Assembly: GCF_015207875.1 (NCBI RefSeq)
Contig: NZ_JADEVZ010000027.1
Location: 1 to 60,217, forward strand
From: Dolichospermum sp. LEGE 00240
GTDB taxonomy: Bacteria; Cyanobacteriota; Cyanobacteriia; Cyanobacteriales; Nostocaceae
DNA: 60,217 nucleotides
Reading direction: 5' to 3'
A program made the translations under genes and the position numbers. Each line of letters opens with the position of its first letter. Position 1 is the stretch's first letter. This document shows positions 8,684-17,400 of the stretch, one piece after another. The notes beneath the pieces are model-generated. The model was not told the DNA's origin. It made no database searches and saw only the letters and a list, made by a program, of their open reading frames with translations.

Positions 8684-10264
8684 TTATTTTATATATATAT
8701 AAAAAGTCCCATTTATACTTTTATGGCTGATAGTATAATGTTCATTGATAGCTTGGAGAATATTTATTCTCAATAGATCCAAAGATTTGAATTGAGCAGA
8801 TGAATGTTTACCGAATTTTTTCTCTAAACCATTGGTGATATATTTTATCAACATTATACGAGCTTTCTGAATTGGTGATTTCTCAATATTTAAATTACTC
8901 TCATTTAACCCCAGATTTAAATAGTCATTATCCAGAAGAATTGTCCTAAAGTATCCTGTGGTTATTTTTTCTAAAAAGCTATTTTTATTATTTTTTCCAG
9001 TTGCTATCATTTGTCCTCCATTAAATGAATCATATTCAAAAGACTTTCCAGAAAGATAGCAGATAAAGATGCTATTATGTATACACAATACAGAACCATC
9101 TTGCTGTGCCAAAAAAGAGGCATCTATACGATTTATCTGTTCTTGTTTTGCCAGATCAGGCAAATGGATAATTTGGTGAATACTATCTATAATCATTATC
9201 CGTGTAGATATTAGGATACTCAAGCTAATAACTAGGGGGAAAATTTTTGCGAATTTACTTTTGGAATCTAGATAAGAAAGAATTACACCTAGCACTATAG
9301 AAAGACTAATAAATGTATCGAAATAGATATTAATATTAGTCCCTAACCCTCCAGAAAAATAGATGCCTGTACTAATAGATATAACTAAATATAGAGCAGT
9401 AATTCTGAGTTGTAAATGTCTGGCAGCATAAGTTATACCGATAATTGCAAGAATAAACGGAATAAATAACTTGGTTAATAACAAATCTACACTATTTACA
9501 ATCTGTGGAATACTATATACACGGCTACCAGTAAGCATTACTTCATGAATAAAATTGCTACCAGATATATTGATACTAATTAAAATAAAACCGCTGGTAA
9601 TCAAGCCTAAGTAAATCAGCCATTTGAAAAAATCTGGACGTGAAATCAAAAAAAGTTCGATAGTTATAGCCAATGGTAAGGCAATTAAATTGTGTTTTAT
9701 AAAAATACCCACTGCCATTAGTGCTGCCACTATCAATAAATGATATCTGATTTTAATAGGTCGTAAATAAATTAATAACGCTAATATAATTGGTAAATGC
9801 CCTAATAGTTGAGGGTCATTCATGCCTATATAAACTTGAGCCACTGTCGTGAACAAACTTAGGCAAAATATTCCCGAAAAAACAGCATAATCAAGGTTTT
9901 TAATTAAAATATTCACTATAGAAACTACCATTATTATTATTATTAACAAAGATAATAACGATAGATATCTTCCTGCCAAAATAGGATTATGAATTAATTT
10001 ACTAAGACCGCCGACAATATAGAAAGAAAATGGAGGATAGTTAACTGGAGTCCATTGTTGTTGCCAGTTATAAAGCAATTCTCCTGAATTTACTCTAGTC
10101 AGATGGTAGGCATTCCAAGCTTCATTATAATTTATGAAAATCCCTGAGAAATTTATGCGATAAATAGGGTAAAAAATCAATAACAATGTTATTATTGATA
10201 GTAAGCCAATACTTAACCAATAGTTAACCTGTGAAGCTAAAAATTTTTTCAAATATAAATTCAT
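8684..10264 (-). CDS. polytopic membrane protein, GT-C-like
   Basis: A 526-residue inner-membrane protein with roughly ten hydrophobic helices in the first 370 residues, then a soluble C-terminal domain of about 150 residues. The first extracytoplasmic loop has acidic and aromatic residues ('NYNEAWNAYHL') followed by 'WTPVNYPPFSFYIVGG', like the catalytic first loop of GT-C glycosyltransferases (ArnT/PMT-like). The start is ATG at 10264; the TTG two codons upstream is less likely. It is divergent from a polyprenyl-phosphate GT2-GtrA gene that could supply a lipid-linked sugar, which supports a cell-surface glycan role. Substrate unknown. Confidence 0.6.
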   Translation of the reverse strand: MNLYLKKFLASQVNYWLSIGLLSIITLLLIFYPIYRINFSGIFINYNEAWNAYHLTRVNSGELLYNWQQQWTPVNYPPFSFYIVGGLSKLIHNPILAGRYLSLLSLLIIIIMVVSIVNILIKNLDYAVFSGIFCLSLFTTVAQVYIGMNDPQLLGHLPIILALLIYLRPIKIRYHLLIVAALMAVGIFIKHNLIALPLAITIELFLISRPDFFKWLIYLGLITSGFILISINISGSNFIHEVMLTGSRVYSIPQIVNSVDLLLTKLFIPFILAIIGITYAARHLQLRITALYLVISISTGIYFSGGLGTNINIYFDTFISLSIVLGVILSYLDSKSKFAKIFPLVISLSILISTRIMIIDSIHQIIHLPDLAKQEQINRIDASFLAQQDGSVLCIHNSIFICYLSGKSFEYDSFNGGQMIATGKNNKNSFLEKITTGYFRTILLDNDYLNLGLNESNLNIEKSPIQKARIMLIKYITNGLEKKFGKHSSAQFKSLDLLRINILQAINEHYTISHKSINGTFYIYIK

Positions 10265-10574
10265 ATTCAAATGAAATTATTGTAAATTTTTTAGAAACTT
10301 ACTTTTGATTTTCACAAAAATAAAGTACCATTATATCTTTATTGAGATAATATGCAACATAAATATTTTCATATTTTTTTTGACCGAGAATCACTTGATC
10401 TTTGACAAACTATGACGCTTGACAAATTTACCATCAAGCCTTATATATATCCACATATATGCTTTCCTAAAACTTAAAATTTACCAATTGCTTCTATCGT
10501 GTCAAAAGTATTGTAATCTATGGAGAGTCAACCTTTATAGGCGATTTAGCAAGTTAAAATTTACTGTTGATTTT
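10265..10574. other. divergent promoter region
   Basis: About 310 AT-rich bases between two divergent envelope-glycan genes. The frame of the downstream glycosyltransferase stays open back to a TTG at 10419, but that stretch reads unlike the family and is probably untranslated. No operator or strong hairpin is obvious. Confidence 0.4.
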
Positions 10575-11810
10575 ATGACCATTAACTCATCTAAGTCTTT
10601 ATTAGCAGTTCCTATTGGTGCATTGAGGATTGCTGAATTTACACCCAAAGAAATAGCCGAAAACAATGCCATTTTCCTATCTTTAGTCATTCCTACTTAT
10701 CAAGAACGTGACAATATCGAAAATGTGATCAATATATTAAGTGGGTTATTGGATAAAACTATTCCTGGTAATTATGAACTCATTGTAGTAGATGATGATA
10801 GCCCTGACCGAACTTGGGAAATAGCACAATCTCTGATTCCAGATTATCCCCAATTATGGGTCATGCGTCGTCAAGAAGAGAGAGGACTATCTTCAGCAGT
10901 AATACGTGGCTGGCAAGCGGCTAAAGGGCGTGTATTAGGCGTGATTGATGGCGATTTGCAGCATCCTCCAGAAGTATTAACACAACTGTTACAGAAAATA
11001 GAAGCGGGGGCTGATTTAGCCTTAGCTAGTCGTCATATAGACGGTGGTGGTGTCAGTAGTTGGAGTGTAATTAGACGCTTTTTATCCCGTGGGGCGCAGG
11101 TACTAGGACTAGTGATTTTACCGGGAGTTTTAGGGAGAGTTAGTGACCCAATGAGTGGTTATTTCATGGTACGACGAAGTGCGATCGCTAATACCACACT
11201 TAATCCTATAGGCTATAAAATTCTTTTAGAAGTCATTGGTCGGGGACAGGTAGGAGAAATTGCTGAAGCCGGTTATGTATTCCGCGAACGGACAGAAGGA
11301 GAAAGCAAAGTGACGTGGAAACAATATGTAGACTATATTCAACACTTAATCAGATTACGGTTATCTACTGGGAGAATAGGAAAAATTAGTCAAAAAGTCA
11401 ACTTTCCCATTGGGCGGTTTCTCAGATTTGGTGCAGTGGGATTTAGCGGCGTATTTGTGGATTTAACCATATTTCACATTATGCGTACCGTAATTAATTT
11501 GGGTTTAACTCGCAGTACAATCTTATCTGCCGAAGTAGCAATTCTCAATAATTTTCTTTGGAATGATTTGTGGACATTTGGGGATATTTCCCGGAAACAG
11601 ACAGGAAAGCACCAGCGTTTCAAAAGATTCCTGAAATTCAATATGGTCTGTTTAGCAGGGATAATCATCCAAACATTAGTAGTCAATTTCCTTTTTAATA
11701 GCTTGGGGATGAACCAGTATATAGCTAAATTAATAGCGATCGCAGTAGCCACAATTTGGAACTTTTGGGTTAACCTAAAACTAAGCTGGCGAGTCACAGA
11801 AGTAAAATAA
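10575..11810 (+). CDS. GT2 polyprenyl-phosphate glycosyltransferase with GtrA domain
   Basis: A 411-residue protein fusing two modules. Residues about 35-260 are a family 2 glycosyltransferase of the dolichol-phosphate mannosyltransferase type: 'SLVIPTYQERDNI', 'VVDDDSPDRTWE' and the metal-binding 'DGDLQHPPEV' are all present. Residues about 280-410 are a GtrA-like four-helix membrane domain ('FLRFGAVGFSGVFVDL' to 'NFWVNLKLSW'). Such fusions charge a polyprenyl phosphate with a hexose and help flip it for use by GT-C transferases. ATG at 10575 is preferred over TTG at 10419 because homology begins soon after it. Confidence 0.88.
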   Translation: MTINSSKSLLAVPIGALRIAEFTPKEIAENNAIFLSLVIPTYQERDNIENVINILSGLLDKTIPGNYELIVVDDDSPDRTWEIAQSLIPDYPQLWVMRRQEERGLSSAVIRGWQAAKGRVLGVIDGDLQHPPEVLTQLLQKIEAGADLALASRHIDGGGVSSWSVIRRFLSRGAQVLGLVILPGVLGRVSDPMSGYFMVRRSAIANTTLNPIGYKILLEVIGRGQVGEIAEAGYVFRERTEGESKVTWKQYVDYIQHLIRLRLSTGRIGKISQKVNFPIGRFLRFGAVGFSGVFVDLTIFHIMRTVINLGLTRSTILSAEVAILNNFLWNDLWTFGDISRKQTGKHQRFKRFLKFNMVCLAGIIIQTLVVNFLFNSLGMNQYIAKLIAIAVATIWNFWVNLKLSWRVTEVK

Positions 11811-11890
11811 TTTTTGGGAGTCAGGAGTCAGGAGTCAGGAGAAAAAGAAGAAGAAGAAAAGATTTTCTATTCTGAATCCTTGAAATCCAT

Positions 11891-11925
11891 TCATCTGCGT
11901 TTATCCGCGTTCATCTGCGTTTAAT
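11891..11925. repeat. ATCTGCGTT-type repeat, left copy
   Basis: Three imperfect units of the CATCTGCGTTTATC type, running into the stop of the PepSY-type gene. The reverse complement recurs at 12221-12254 on the other side of that gene, so the gene is bracketed by an inverted pair of about 34 bp with two mismatches. Preceded at 11817-11841 by a GGAGTCA heptamer array. Confidence 0.75.
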
Positions 11926-12202
11926 TATGATTAGGTTTTTTCTGCTGATTAAACAAACCCGACATACTCATACCCGTCACCAACAAACCGATTAATCCAA
12001 AACCATTCAAAATTGGATAAATTCCCTGTAAATGAAAAATTTCCCCAGTATGAATTTTCAACATTAATCTAGAAGAAAGCCCAATATTAACAGACCATTC
12101 CCCGATAATAGTTGCTAACATTCCCGTTAAAACAGTTAAGAAAAGTGGGACACAAACAATAATGCCAATAATCCGATGATATTTACGAAATGCTTTTTTC
12201 AC
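11921..12202 (-). CDS. PepSY-associated membrane protein
   Basis: A 93-residue protein with two or three membrane helices. 'KYHRIIGIIVCVPLFLTVLTG' at the N-terminus and 'HLQGIYPILNGFGLIGLLVTGMSM' near the end are typical of PepSY-associated transmembrane proteins, which lie next to or within iron-uptake and reductase-type membrane proteins. The start codon is GTG at 12202. The gene is bracketed by inverted ATCTGCGTT-type repeats. It may have a P-type ATPase as upstream partner on the same strand, although 80 bp and a repeat separate them. The function is unknown. Confidence 0.7.
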   Translation of the reverse strand: MKKAFRKYHRIIGIIVCVPLFLTVLTGMLATIIGEWSVNIGLSSRLMLKIHTGEIFHLQGIYPILNGFGLIGLLVTGMSMSGLFNQQKKPNHN

Positions 12203-12220
12203 AGTAATCCTCCAAAGATT

Positions 12221-12254
12221 ATTAAACGCAGATGAACGCAGATAAACGCGGATG
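12221..12254. repeat. ATCTGCGTT-type repeat, right inverted copy
   Basis: Inverted partner of 11891-11925: ATTAAACGCAGATGAACGCA continuing to GCGGATG at 12254. Together with the left copy it could form a long stem around the small membrane gene. Confidence 0.75.
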
Positions 12255-12285
12255 TTACCTTTGCGCCTTTGCGTGAGACATATTA

Positions 12286-14877
12286 TTATCTACGTCCCCA
12301 AACCTTCAATCCTTCAAACCACAAAATACTCAATACCCCAGAAGTGAGACTAACTAATAAATCATCAAAATGAAGAACAGAGAACCGGAATAAATGACGT
12401 AACACAGGAACATACAGCACCAAACCCATAAACACCACAGCACCAGCCAACACCCACCAAAGTGCCGCATTAGGAGTGCGTAACATTTCGGGAATAGTCC
12501 GCGACCAAGAACGATTACTCAAAATCATACTCAAATTCGAGACAATTAGGGTAGTAAAAGCCAAAGCACGGGCATCAAATTCCCCATGTCCAGAATAAAA
12601 AGCCACAGCAAATACAAGCAGTAACACCACTAACACACCTATCCCTTGCAGCAGTGCTAATCTCAAAGTTCGACGACTGAATAAGGACTCTCTGGGATTA
12701 CGGGGTGGACGGTTCATGATATTGCTTTCTTCTGGTTCAGCCTCAAATACTACAGTACAGGCAGGGTCAATAATTAAATGTAGAAAAGCAATGTGGATAG
12801 GCAATAATACCAGCGGCCAATGAAATATTACCGGAATCAAGGACATTCCCGCAATGGGGATATGCACCGCCAAAGTATAAGCCATACCTTTTTTCAGGTT
12901 ATCAAATACTCGCCGTCCTAGCCTCACAGATTGGACAATGGCGGAAAAATCATCATCTAGCAAAACTAAATCCGCAGCTTCACGGGCGACATCTGTTCCC
13001 CTTTCACCCATAGCAATACCGATATTTGCGGCTTTCAAAGCTGGGGCATCATTCACACCATCTCCAGTCATAGCCACGATTTCACCGCAGCGTTTCAGGG
13101 CATTGACAATTAGTAATTTTTGTTCGGGAACAACCCGCGCAAAAATATTCACAGTTTGAATGCGAGATAGTAACTCCCCTTCTGGGATTGTTTCCAGTTC
13201 TGACCCGGTAATTACTTCTGTGGCAGGTTTTAAACCGATTTGGCGGGCAATATTTTGGGCTGTGGCGGGATAATCACCTGTAATCATCACCACTCGGATA
13301 CCAGCAGTGTAACACTCGGCAATGGCTGGGGCGACAGTTGGACGGACGGGGTCAGCCATACCTAGCAGTCCCAAAAAGGCAAATTCAAAGTCATGCTGGG
13401 CTTCAGGGAGAGATTTGAGGGTTTTGTTTTTTTGATGTTGGCCAATAACTTTGGCTACACCTAAAACACGCAAACCAGCGATCGCCATTTTATTAATCTG
13501 CTGTTCCAAATCTTGCCTTTGTTGGGTGTTAAAATGACAAAGATCAGCGATCGCTTCTGGCGCTCCTTTGGTAGCAACTACCAATTTATCTGCTGGAGAT
13601 TGCCACACACAAGACATGGCTAATAATTCACCTGTAAGGGGATATTCTCGCAATGTTTCCCAGTCTTGATGTAAATGTTCTGTTCTAGCTAAATAATCAT
13701 CACCCACTTGTTTCAGGGCTTTTTCCATGGGGTCGAAAGGGTCTTTGCGACTGGCTAAAATCCCAAATTCGATTAATTCATGAAAAGTTTCCGGCAGGGC
13801 TTCCCGTTCATGGAGGGCAACATCGTAAAATTGCGGTGTTAATGTTGTTGGCTGATACACAAATAATTGCTGAACTGACATCCGGTTAAAAGTTAGCGTT
13901 CCAGTTTTATCTACACAAAGAACAGTCGCAGAACCCAGTGTTTCTACTACAGGAACACGCCGAGTTAACACCCTAGCCTGGGAAAATCTCCAAGCCCCCA
14001 AAGCCAGGAAAATTGCCAGGACCACGGGAATTTCATTCGGCAAAATTGCCATCGCCAGCGCCAAACCTGCTAAAATTCCTTGTAGCCAATCGTTCCTTGT
14101 TGCAGCGTAAATAACGATTACAGCTACACAAATAGCGATCGCTACAAAGGTCAATTTACTGACAATTTTTCGAGTTTCCCGCTGCAAAACCGTGTCTTCG
14201 GATTCGACAGTTTGCAAGGCTTTACCAATTTTACCCATTTCCGTCTGCATACCTGTGGCATAGACTTGGGCAATTCCCTGACCTTGAACTACTAACGTTC
14301 CCGAATAGACAAAAGGTAGATCTTCACCACCAGGACGATGCTGTGTGGCGGTTCTCATCGTATTTTCTAAATCGGTGGTATCCTGTTTGCGAACGGGTAA
14401 AGATTCCCCAGTTAACAAAGACTCATCAACGCTCAAATGGGTAGACCACATCACCACAGCATCAGCAGGAACTCTATCACCCTCTGACAAAACAATCACA
14501 TCTTCTCGAACTACTTCCCGTCCAGGAATTCGTTGACGTTTGCCATCACGAATAACTAATGCGCGTGGACTAGAAAGATCCCGTAATGCTTCCAGAGATT
14601 TTTCTGTTTTTTGTTCTTGGTATAAGTTGATGCCGACAATAAAAAAGATGAAGCCTAGTAAAATGAAAGCTTCCTGAGCATCACCCAAAAACAAGTAAAT
14701 AATACCACAGCCTAATAACAGGAGGAAAATTGGCTCTTGGAAGATTTCTAGGGCAATTTCCCAGATTTGGCGATGTTGGGTAGATGGTAACTCATTATAT
14801 CCTTCTTCTTGGAGGCGATCGCTTGCTGCTGACACAGATAGCCCCGTAATAGATTGGAGTTCGATTTTATGAGTCAT
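12286..14877 (-). CDS. cation-transporting P-type ATPase (P2 type)
   Basis: An 863-residue inner-membrane pump, close to the usual Ca2+-ATPase-like length. In order: N-terminal cation ATPase domain, TGES of the actuator domain (156-159), the M4 motif 'ILPNEIPVV' (about 278-286), the phosphorylated Asp323 in 'DKTGTLTF', 'TGDGVNDAPALK', and a C-terminal domain with 'HIAFLHLIIDPACTVVFE'. The M4 sequence differs from the IPEGLP of true SERCA-type Ca2+ pumps, so the ion is uncertain. ATG at 14877 is chosen over the upstream in-frame start because the N-terminus then matches the family. Confidence 0.9.
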   Translation of the reverse strand: MTHKIELQSITGLSVSAASDRLQEEGYNELPSTQHRQIWEIALEIFQEPIFLLLLGCGIIYLFLGDAQEAFILLGFIFFIVGINLYQEQKTEKSLEALRDLSSPRALVIRDGKRQRIPGREVVREDVIVLSEGDRVPADAVVMWSTHLSVDESLLTGESLPVRKQDTTDLENTMRTATQHRPGGEDLPFVYSGTLVVQGQGIAQVYATGMQTEMGKIGKALQTVESEDTVLQRETRKIVSKLTFVAIAICVAVIVIYAATRNDWLQGILAGLALAMAILPNEIPVVLAIFLALGAWRFSQARVLTRRVPVVETLGSATVLCVDKTGTLTFNRMSVQQLFVYQPTTLTPQFYDVALHEREALPETFHELIEFGILASRKDPFDPMEKALKQVGDDYLARTEHLHQDWETLREYPLTGELLAMSCVWQSPADKLVVATKGAPEAIADLCHFNTQQRQDLEQQINKMAIAGLRVLGVAKVIGQHQKNKTLKSLPEAQHDFEFAFLGLLGMADPVRPTVAPAIAECYTAGIRVVMITGDYPATAQNIARQIGLKPATEVITGSELETIPEGELLSRIQTVNIFARVVPEQKLLIVNALKRCGEIVAMTGDGVNDAPALKAANIGIAMGERGTDVAREAADLVLLDDDFSAIVQSVRLGRRVFDNLKKGMAYTLAVHIPIAGMSLIPVIFHWPLVLLPIHIAFLHLIIDPACTVVFEAEPEESNIMNRPPRNPRESLFSRRTLRLALLQGIGVLVVLLLVFAVAFYSGHGEFDARALAFTTLIVSNLSMILSNRSWSRTIPEMLRTPNAALWWVLAGAVVFMGLVLYVPVLRHLFRFSVLHFDDLLVSLTSGVLSILWFEGLKVWGRR

Positions 14878-15006
14878 GATAAAAGTTTTGTTTGAGTGGT
14901 TACATATCGTGTAAACTACATATAGCGATCGCCAAAAAATCCCCAAAATTTATCTTAAAAATCTCTTAAAACTGTTATTCTGAGCAGAGCGTTCCCACTC
15001 ATAGGC

Positions 15007-15177
15007 TTATGACCAAGCTGCCCTATTAGAGGCGACACCAATACCAGTATCCGCCACTTCCATAACTACAAAATCATCCCATTTAACGATTTTTATCCTG
15101 ACCAGACCATCATTAGACTGATATTGCAAAGTATTTCCCAGCAAATTGCCAAGTTGCACTTTCCAAGTTCTTGACAT
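15007..15177 (-). pseudogene. histidine-kinase ATPase-domain fragment
   Basis: A 56-residue frame on the minus strand reads 'QLGNLLGNTLQYQ' then 'VRIKIVKWDDFVVMEVADTG' and 'GIGV'. This is the N-box and G1-box region of a HATPase_c domain, equivalent to NLLxNAxxY and VxDxGxGI. No dimerisation domain or remaining ATPase boxes are present, and the frame closes soon after the G1 box. It is a decayed remnant of a sensor kinase lying between the P-type ATPase and a lipoprotein gene. Confidence 0.7.
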
Positions 15178-15237
15178 TTGCTGTTTTATCTAGGAAATAT
15201 TAGCGGTACAAATCAAAATATCCATTAGGAGTTGACA

Positions 15238-15672
15238 ATGAAGAATTTCCAACCAATGTTAATTATTGCAAGTATTAGCTTACTGACTTTAGTAGGTTGT
15301 AACAATCCCGAACAAGCTTCCACAGAAACTACTCCAGCAGCAACTTCCAATTCCACAGAACAAGTCCCAGGACAAAAATCCACAACAAGTAATGCAGGTT
15401 TACTTGCTGTAGTCTCCAAAACAAAAATCGCAGTTACATCTGGGAATTTTGTCCAAGCTAAAAAAGAATTTGACAAGTTTGAAGATGCTTGGAAAGAAGT
15501 AGAAGATGGCATCAAAGCTAAATCTCGTGATAACTATGAAGCTGTAGAAAAAAGTATGGATGAAATTTCAGGAGAACTCAAAGCTGCTAAACCCCAAAAA
15601 GATAAGTTATTAGCATCCTTAAAATTATTAGAAAAAACTATTGATACTATTTCCAACTTGAGTTTGGACTAA
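15238..15672 (+). CDS. DUF4363-like lipoprotein
   Basis: A 144-residue exported lipoprotein. The signal peptide ends in the lipobox LVGC with Cys21 as the lipidation site. A threonine/serine-rich linker runs to about residue 55, then two or three long amphipathic helices ('AKKEFDKFEDAWKEVEDGIK' and 'MDEISGELKAAKPQKDKLLA'). The helical part resembles DUF4363-type proteins of cyanobacteria. The ATG at 15238 is preceded by TAGGAG at the right distance. The last bases of the gene form one arm of a 13-bp inverted repeat whose partner is at 15791-15803. Function unknown. Confidence 0.7.
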   Translation: MKNFQPMLIIASISLLTLVGCNNPEQASTETTPAATSNSTEQVPGQKSTTSNAGLLAVVSKTKIAVTSGNFVQAKKEFDKFEDAWKEVEDGIKAKSRDNYEAVEKSMDEISGELKAAKPQKDKLLASLKLLEKTIDTISNLSLD

Positions 15673-16299
15673 ATTGACTTCCATAGCCTGAAACCCTTAC
15701 TAGACAAGCATTGGAACTTACGAATCTAAAGGAGACTTCTAAAGCCTGAAACCTTCTCTCAGCTTGCGTCTGAAGCTTTAGCCGAATAAATTAGTCCAAA
15801 CTCCAGTTCCAAGTCTTAATAAACTCTCAAATTTAATAATTTTGAATCGGACAACATTTAAAGATAATCTATTTTCATCACAATACTGTTCGGTTAAGCC
15901 TAAAAAGTCATTATCCGGCAGGTTGGGTGGTGGAACGTAAACCTATCCCTGACGGGAGATGTTAGCCATAGTGTGGCGTATCCCTGCGAACTGCTTGCAG
16001 CAGCGCTTCGCTATCGCCGGAGGCATCAGCCACAATCCAACATTATCAAGAATTTTGTTGGGTTTCGCTGTCGCTCAACCCAACCTACATTTCTTTAACA
16101 ATCGCTGAAAAATTCTTTACTCTTGCCTCTTGCCTTGCTATAACATTTTCATCCTGTTCATCCTGCCATCCTGGATAAGCTGTTACGCAGCTAAATTTGA
16201 TAACCATAATTTACTTGAACTTTGTAGTGCGGGCATCTTGCCCGCTAGAATTATACAAACTAAATGCACAACAGCTTATCCTGATTCTGACAATAAAAT
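15673..16299. other. repeat-rich gap
   Basis: No gene. GAGTTTGGACTAA (15660-15672, including the lipoprotein stop) is repeated inverted at 15791-15803. A longer element at 15920-16086 has ends AGGTTGGGT and ACCCAACCT and a GC-rich palindromic core. A further hairpin, GCGGGC-ATCTT-GCCCGC, is at 16229-16245. These are dispersed cyanobacterial palindromes; no RNA gene is recognised. Confidence 0.55.
15920..16086. repeat. AGGTTGGGT-ended palindromic element
   Basis: The ends AGGTTGGGT and ACCCAACCT are inverted repeats. The core includes 'CTGCTTGCAGCAGCGCTTCG'-type palindromes. A related, shorter element with 'TTGGGTT' and 'ACCCAACCTAC' ends lies at about 19070-19170. It encodes no protein. Confidence 0.6.
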
Positions 16300-16740
16300 T
16301 CACGAAAAAGGTTTCAACCATTTCCATAAAATAGCAGTATCGAGAGCAAAAGCAGCCAGAGAAAACCACAATATACTTTCTCCTGCTAAGATTAAAAAAG
16401 GCAAAACCGAATTATTTAGATGCCAACCAACTTCTATTTGAGTTAATCCCCGCACTAAACCAAAAGCCCAAATACCCCCAGTTTTGAGGTGAGGATTGGC
16501 ATCTACACGGATAATATAACGATAGGTGACACCAAATAGAAACCCAGAAAACCCGGCTATGACACCATTTAATAACATCTGTAAATTTACTATATCAATT
16601 TTATCATAAGTAACTATTGGAAAATACTTATCTAACCAAAAAACATTAATAAAGCTGGTACTAAGAAAAGCTAAACCTAAAGATATGCTGCCAATTACTC
16701 CCGCTTTCAGGGATTCTAACCGTTCTGCCATTAATTCCAT
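16300..16740 (-). CDS. conserved cyanobacterial membrane protein
   Basis: A 146-residue protein with about four hydrophobic helices (near residues 13-33, 53-73, 85-100 and 108-135). It starts MELMAERLESLKAGVIGSIS and ends in 'DTAILWKWLKPFS'. It resembles small conserved hypothetical membrane proteins of cyanobacteria, and I cannot assign a function. It is divergent from petN, 101 bp away, so the two promoters share that space. Confidence 0.65.
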   Translation of the reverse strand: MELMAERLESLKAGVIGSISLGLAFLSTSFINVFWLDKYFPIVTYDKIDIVNLQMLLNGVIAGFSGFLFGVTYRYIIRVDANPHLKTGGIWAFGLVRGLTQIEVGWHLNNSVLPFLILAGESILWFSLAAFALDTAILWKWLKPFS

Positions 16741-16841
16741 AATTTTTCTAACTCTCCTATCAATCTAGTTAATGAATCCACTGCATTTTCCCAGTATGAT
16801 GGATATTAGAGCCGTTTTGTAATTATTTGAAAAGTAGAACT

Positions 16842-16928
16842 ATGATTTTGACACTGGGTTGGGTATCGCTGTTGGTTGTGTTTACTTGGTCTATTTCTAT
16901 GGTAGTTTGGGGACGCAACGGACTATAG
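16842..16928 (+). CDS. petN: cytochrome b6f subunit VIII, PetN
   Basis: A 28-residue single-helix subunit of the cytochrome b6f complex, which passes electrons from plastoquinol to plastocyanin or cytochrome c6 in the thylakoid membrane. The sequence [20 protein letters not shown] followed by VVWGRNGL is almost the canonical PetN (usually 29 residues starting MAILTLGW), with one residue fewer after the start Met. It is too short for ordinary gene callers. A possible -10 element, TATGAT, lies about 45 bp upstream. Another small membrane-protein gene follows after 7 bp. Confidence 0.95.
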   Translation: MILTLGWVSLLVVFTWSISMVVWGRNGL

Positions 16929-16935
16929 AGGCATC

Positions 16936-17097
16936 GTGGAAAGTCCATTTTTGGGTATTTTAGCCTTATTTGGCGTGCTGCTGCTAGTAGGAGTCACTGG
17001 TGGTGTTGTTTATTTAACATTAGCAGACTGGCGCGATCGCCGTCGTCTCGAAGACGAAACCCGCGAAGCCCGACGTAGCACTAGCAAGCGAAAATGA
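16936..17097 (+). CDS. 53-residue single-helix membrane protein downstream of petN
   Basis: A short gene starting with GTG 7 bp after the petN stop. The protein begins MESPFLGILALFGVLLLVGV, has one transmembrane helix (about residues 5-29) and a highly charged C-terminal tail, 'DWRDRRRLEDETREARRSTS' and KRK. The spacing implies co-transcription with petN. I recognise it as a conserved-looking small cyanobacterial protein but know no function. The position suggests a thylakoid or b6f-related role, which is inference only. A HIP1 octamer (GCGATCGC type) lies inside the coding sequence. Confidence 0.75.
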   Translation: MESPFLGILALFGVLLLVGVTGGVVYLTLADWRDRRRLEDETREARRSTSKRK

Positions 17098-17141
17098 TTC
17101 TATTGCAGCTTATGTATAGCTGTATTTTGCGTTAAAAAGTG

Positions 17142-17180
17142 TTTATGTAGGGATAATAACTATTTCTATCCCTACATAAA
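17142..17180 (+). terminator. strong hairpin downstream of petN and the small membrane gene
   Basis: TTTATGTAGGGATA (17142-17155) and TATCCCTACATAAA (17167-17180) form a perfect 14-bp stem with an 11-base loop, 45 bp after the stop of the 53-residue gene. There is no long T-run, so it is either a transcript-end/stability hairpin or a small dispersed palindrome. Confidence 0.55.
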
Positions 17181-17265
17181 TTATACTTATATACAAGGGA
17201 ATTTATCTATGAGAATGTAGATGGACAATGGGTTTCGGCGTGATCAACCAAAATAAGCGATCGCA

Positions 17266-17400
17266 CCTGAGTTCGGTGTTAGGAGTTTCTCCTTCGGAGA
17301 CGCTACGCGAACAGAGTTATGATTTTTTCACCGAGATCATCAGGGTTTGAGACTCATATTTGGGGCAGTTTTCCAAAAATTATCTTATGTCGAACTCAGG
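17266..17400. repeat. TGAGTTCG-ended miniature element, copy 1
   Basis: Ends are CCTGAGTTCG and CGAACTCAGG. The reverse complement of 45841-45977 aligns along the whole length, sharing 'GGAGTTTCTCCTTCGGAGAC' then GCTACGCGAAC and 'GTTATGATTTTTTCA'. This copy is flanked by a HIP1 octamer on each side (17257-17264 and 17400-17407). No coding capacity; a MITE-like dispersed repeat. Confidence 0.85.

Noticed and set aside
10419-10574. N-terminal extension of the GT2-GtrA glycosyltransferase from a TTG start
   Set aside because: The 52 extra residues do not look like the family, and ATG 10575 gives the normal length.
16130-16441. 103-residue + strand frame overlapping the 146-residue membrane protein
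   Set aside because: It runs through dispersed repeats and then antisense to a better gene, with no family resemblance.
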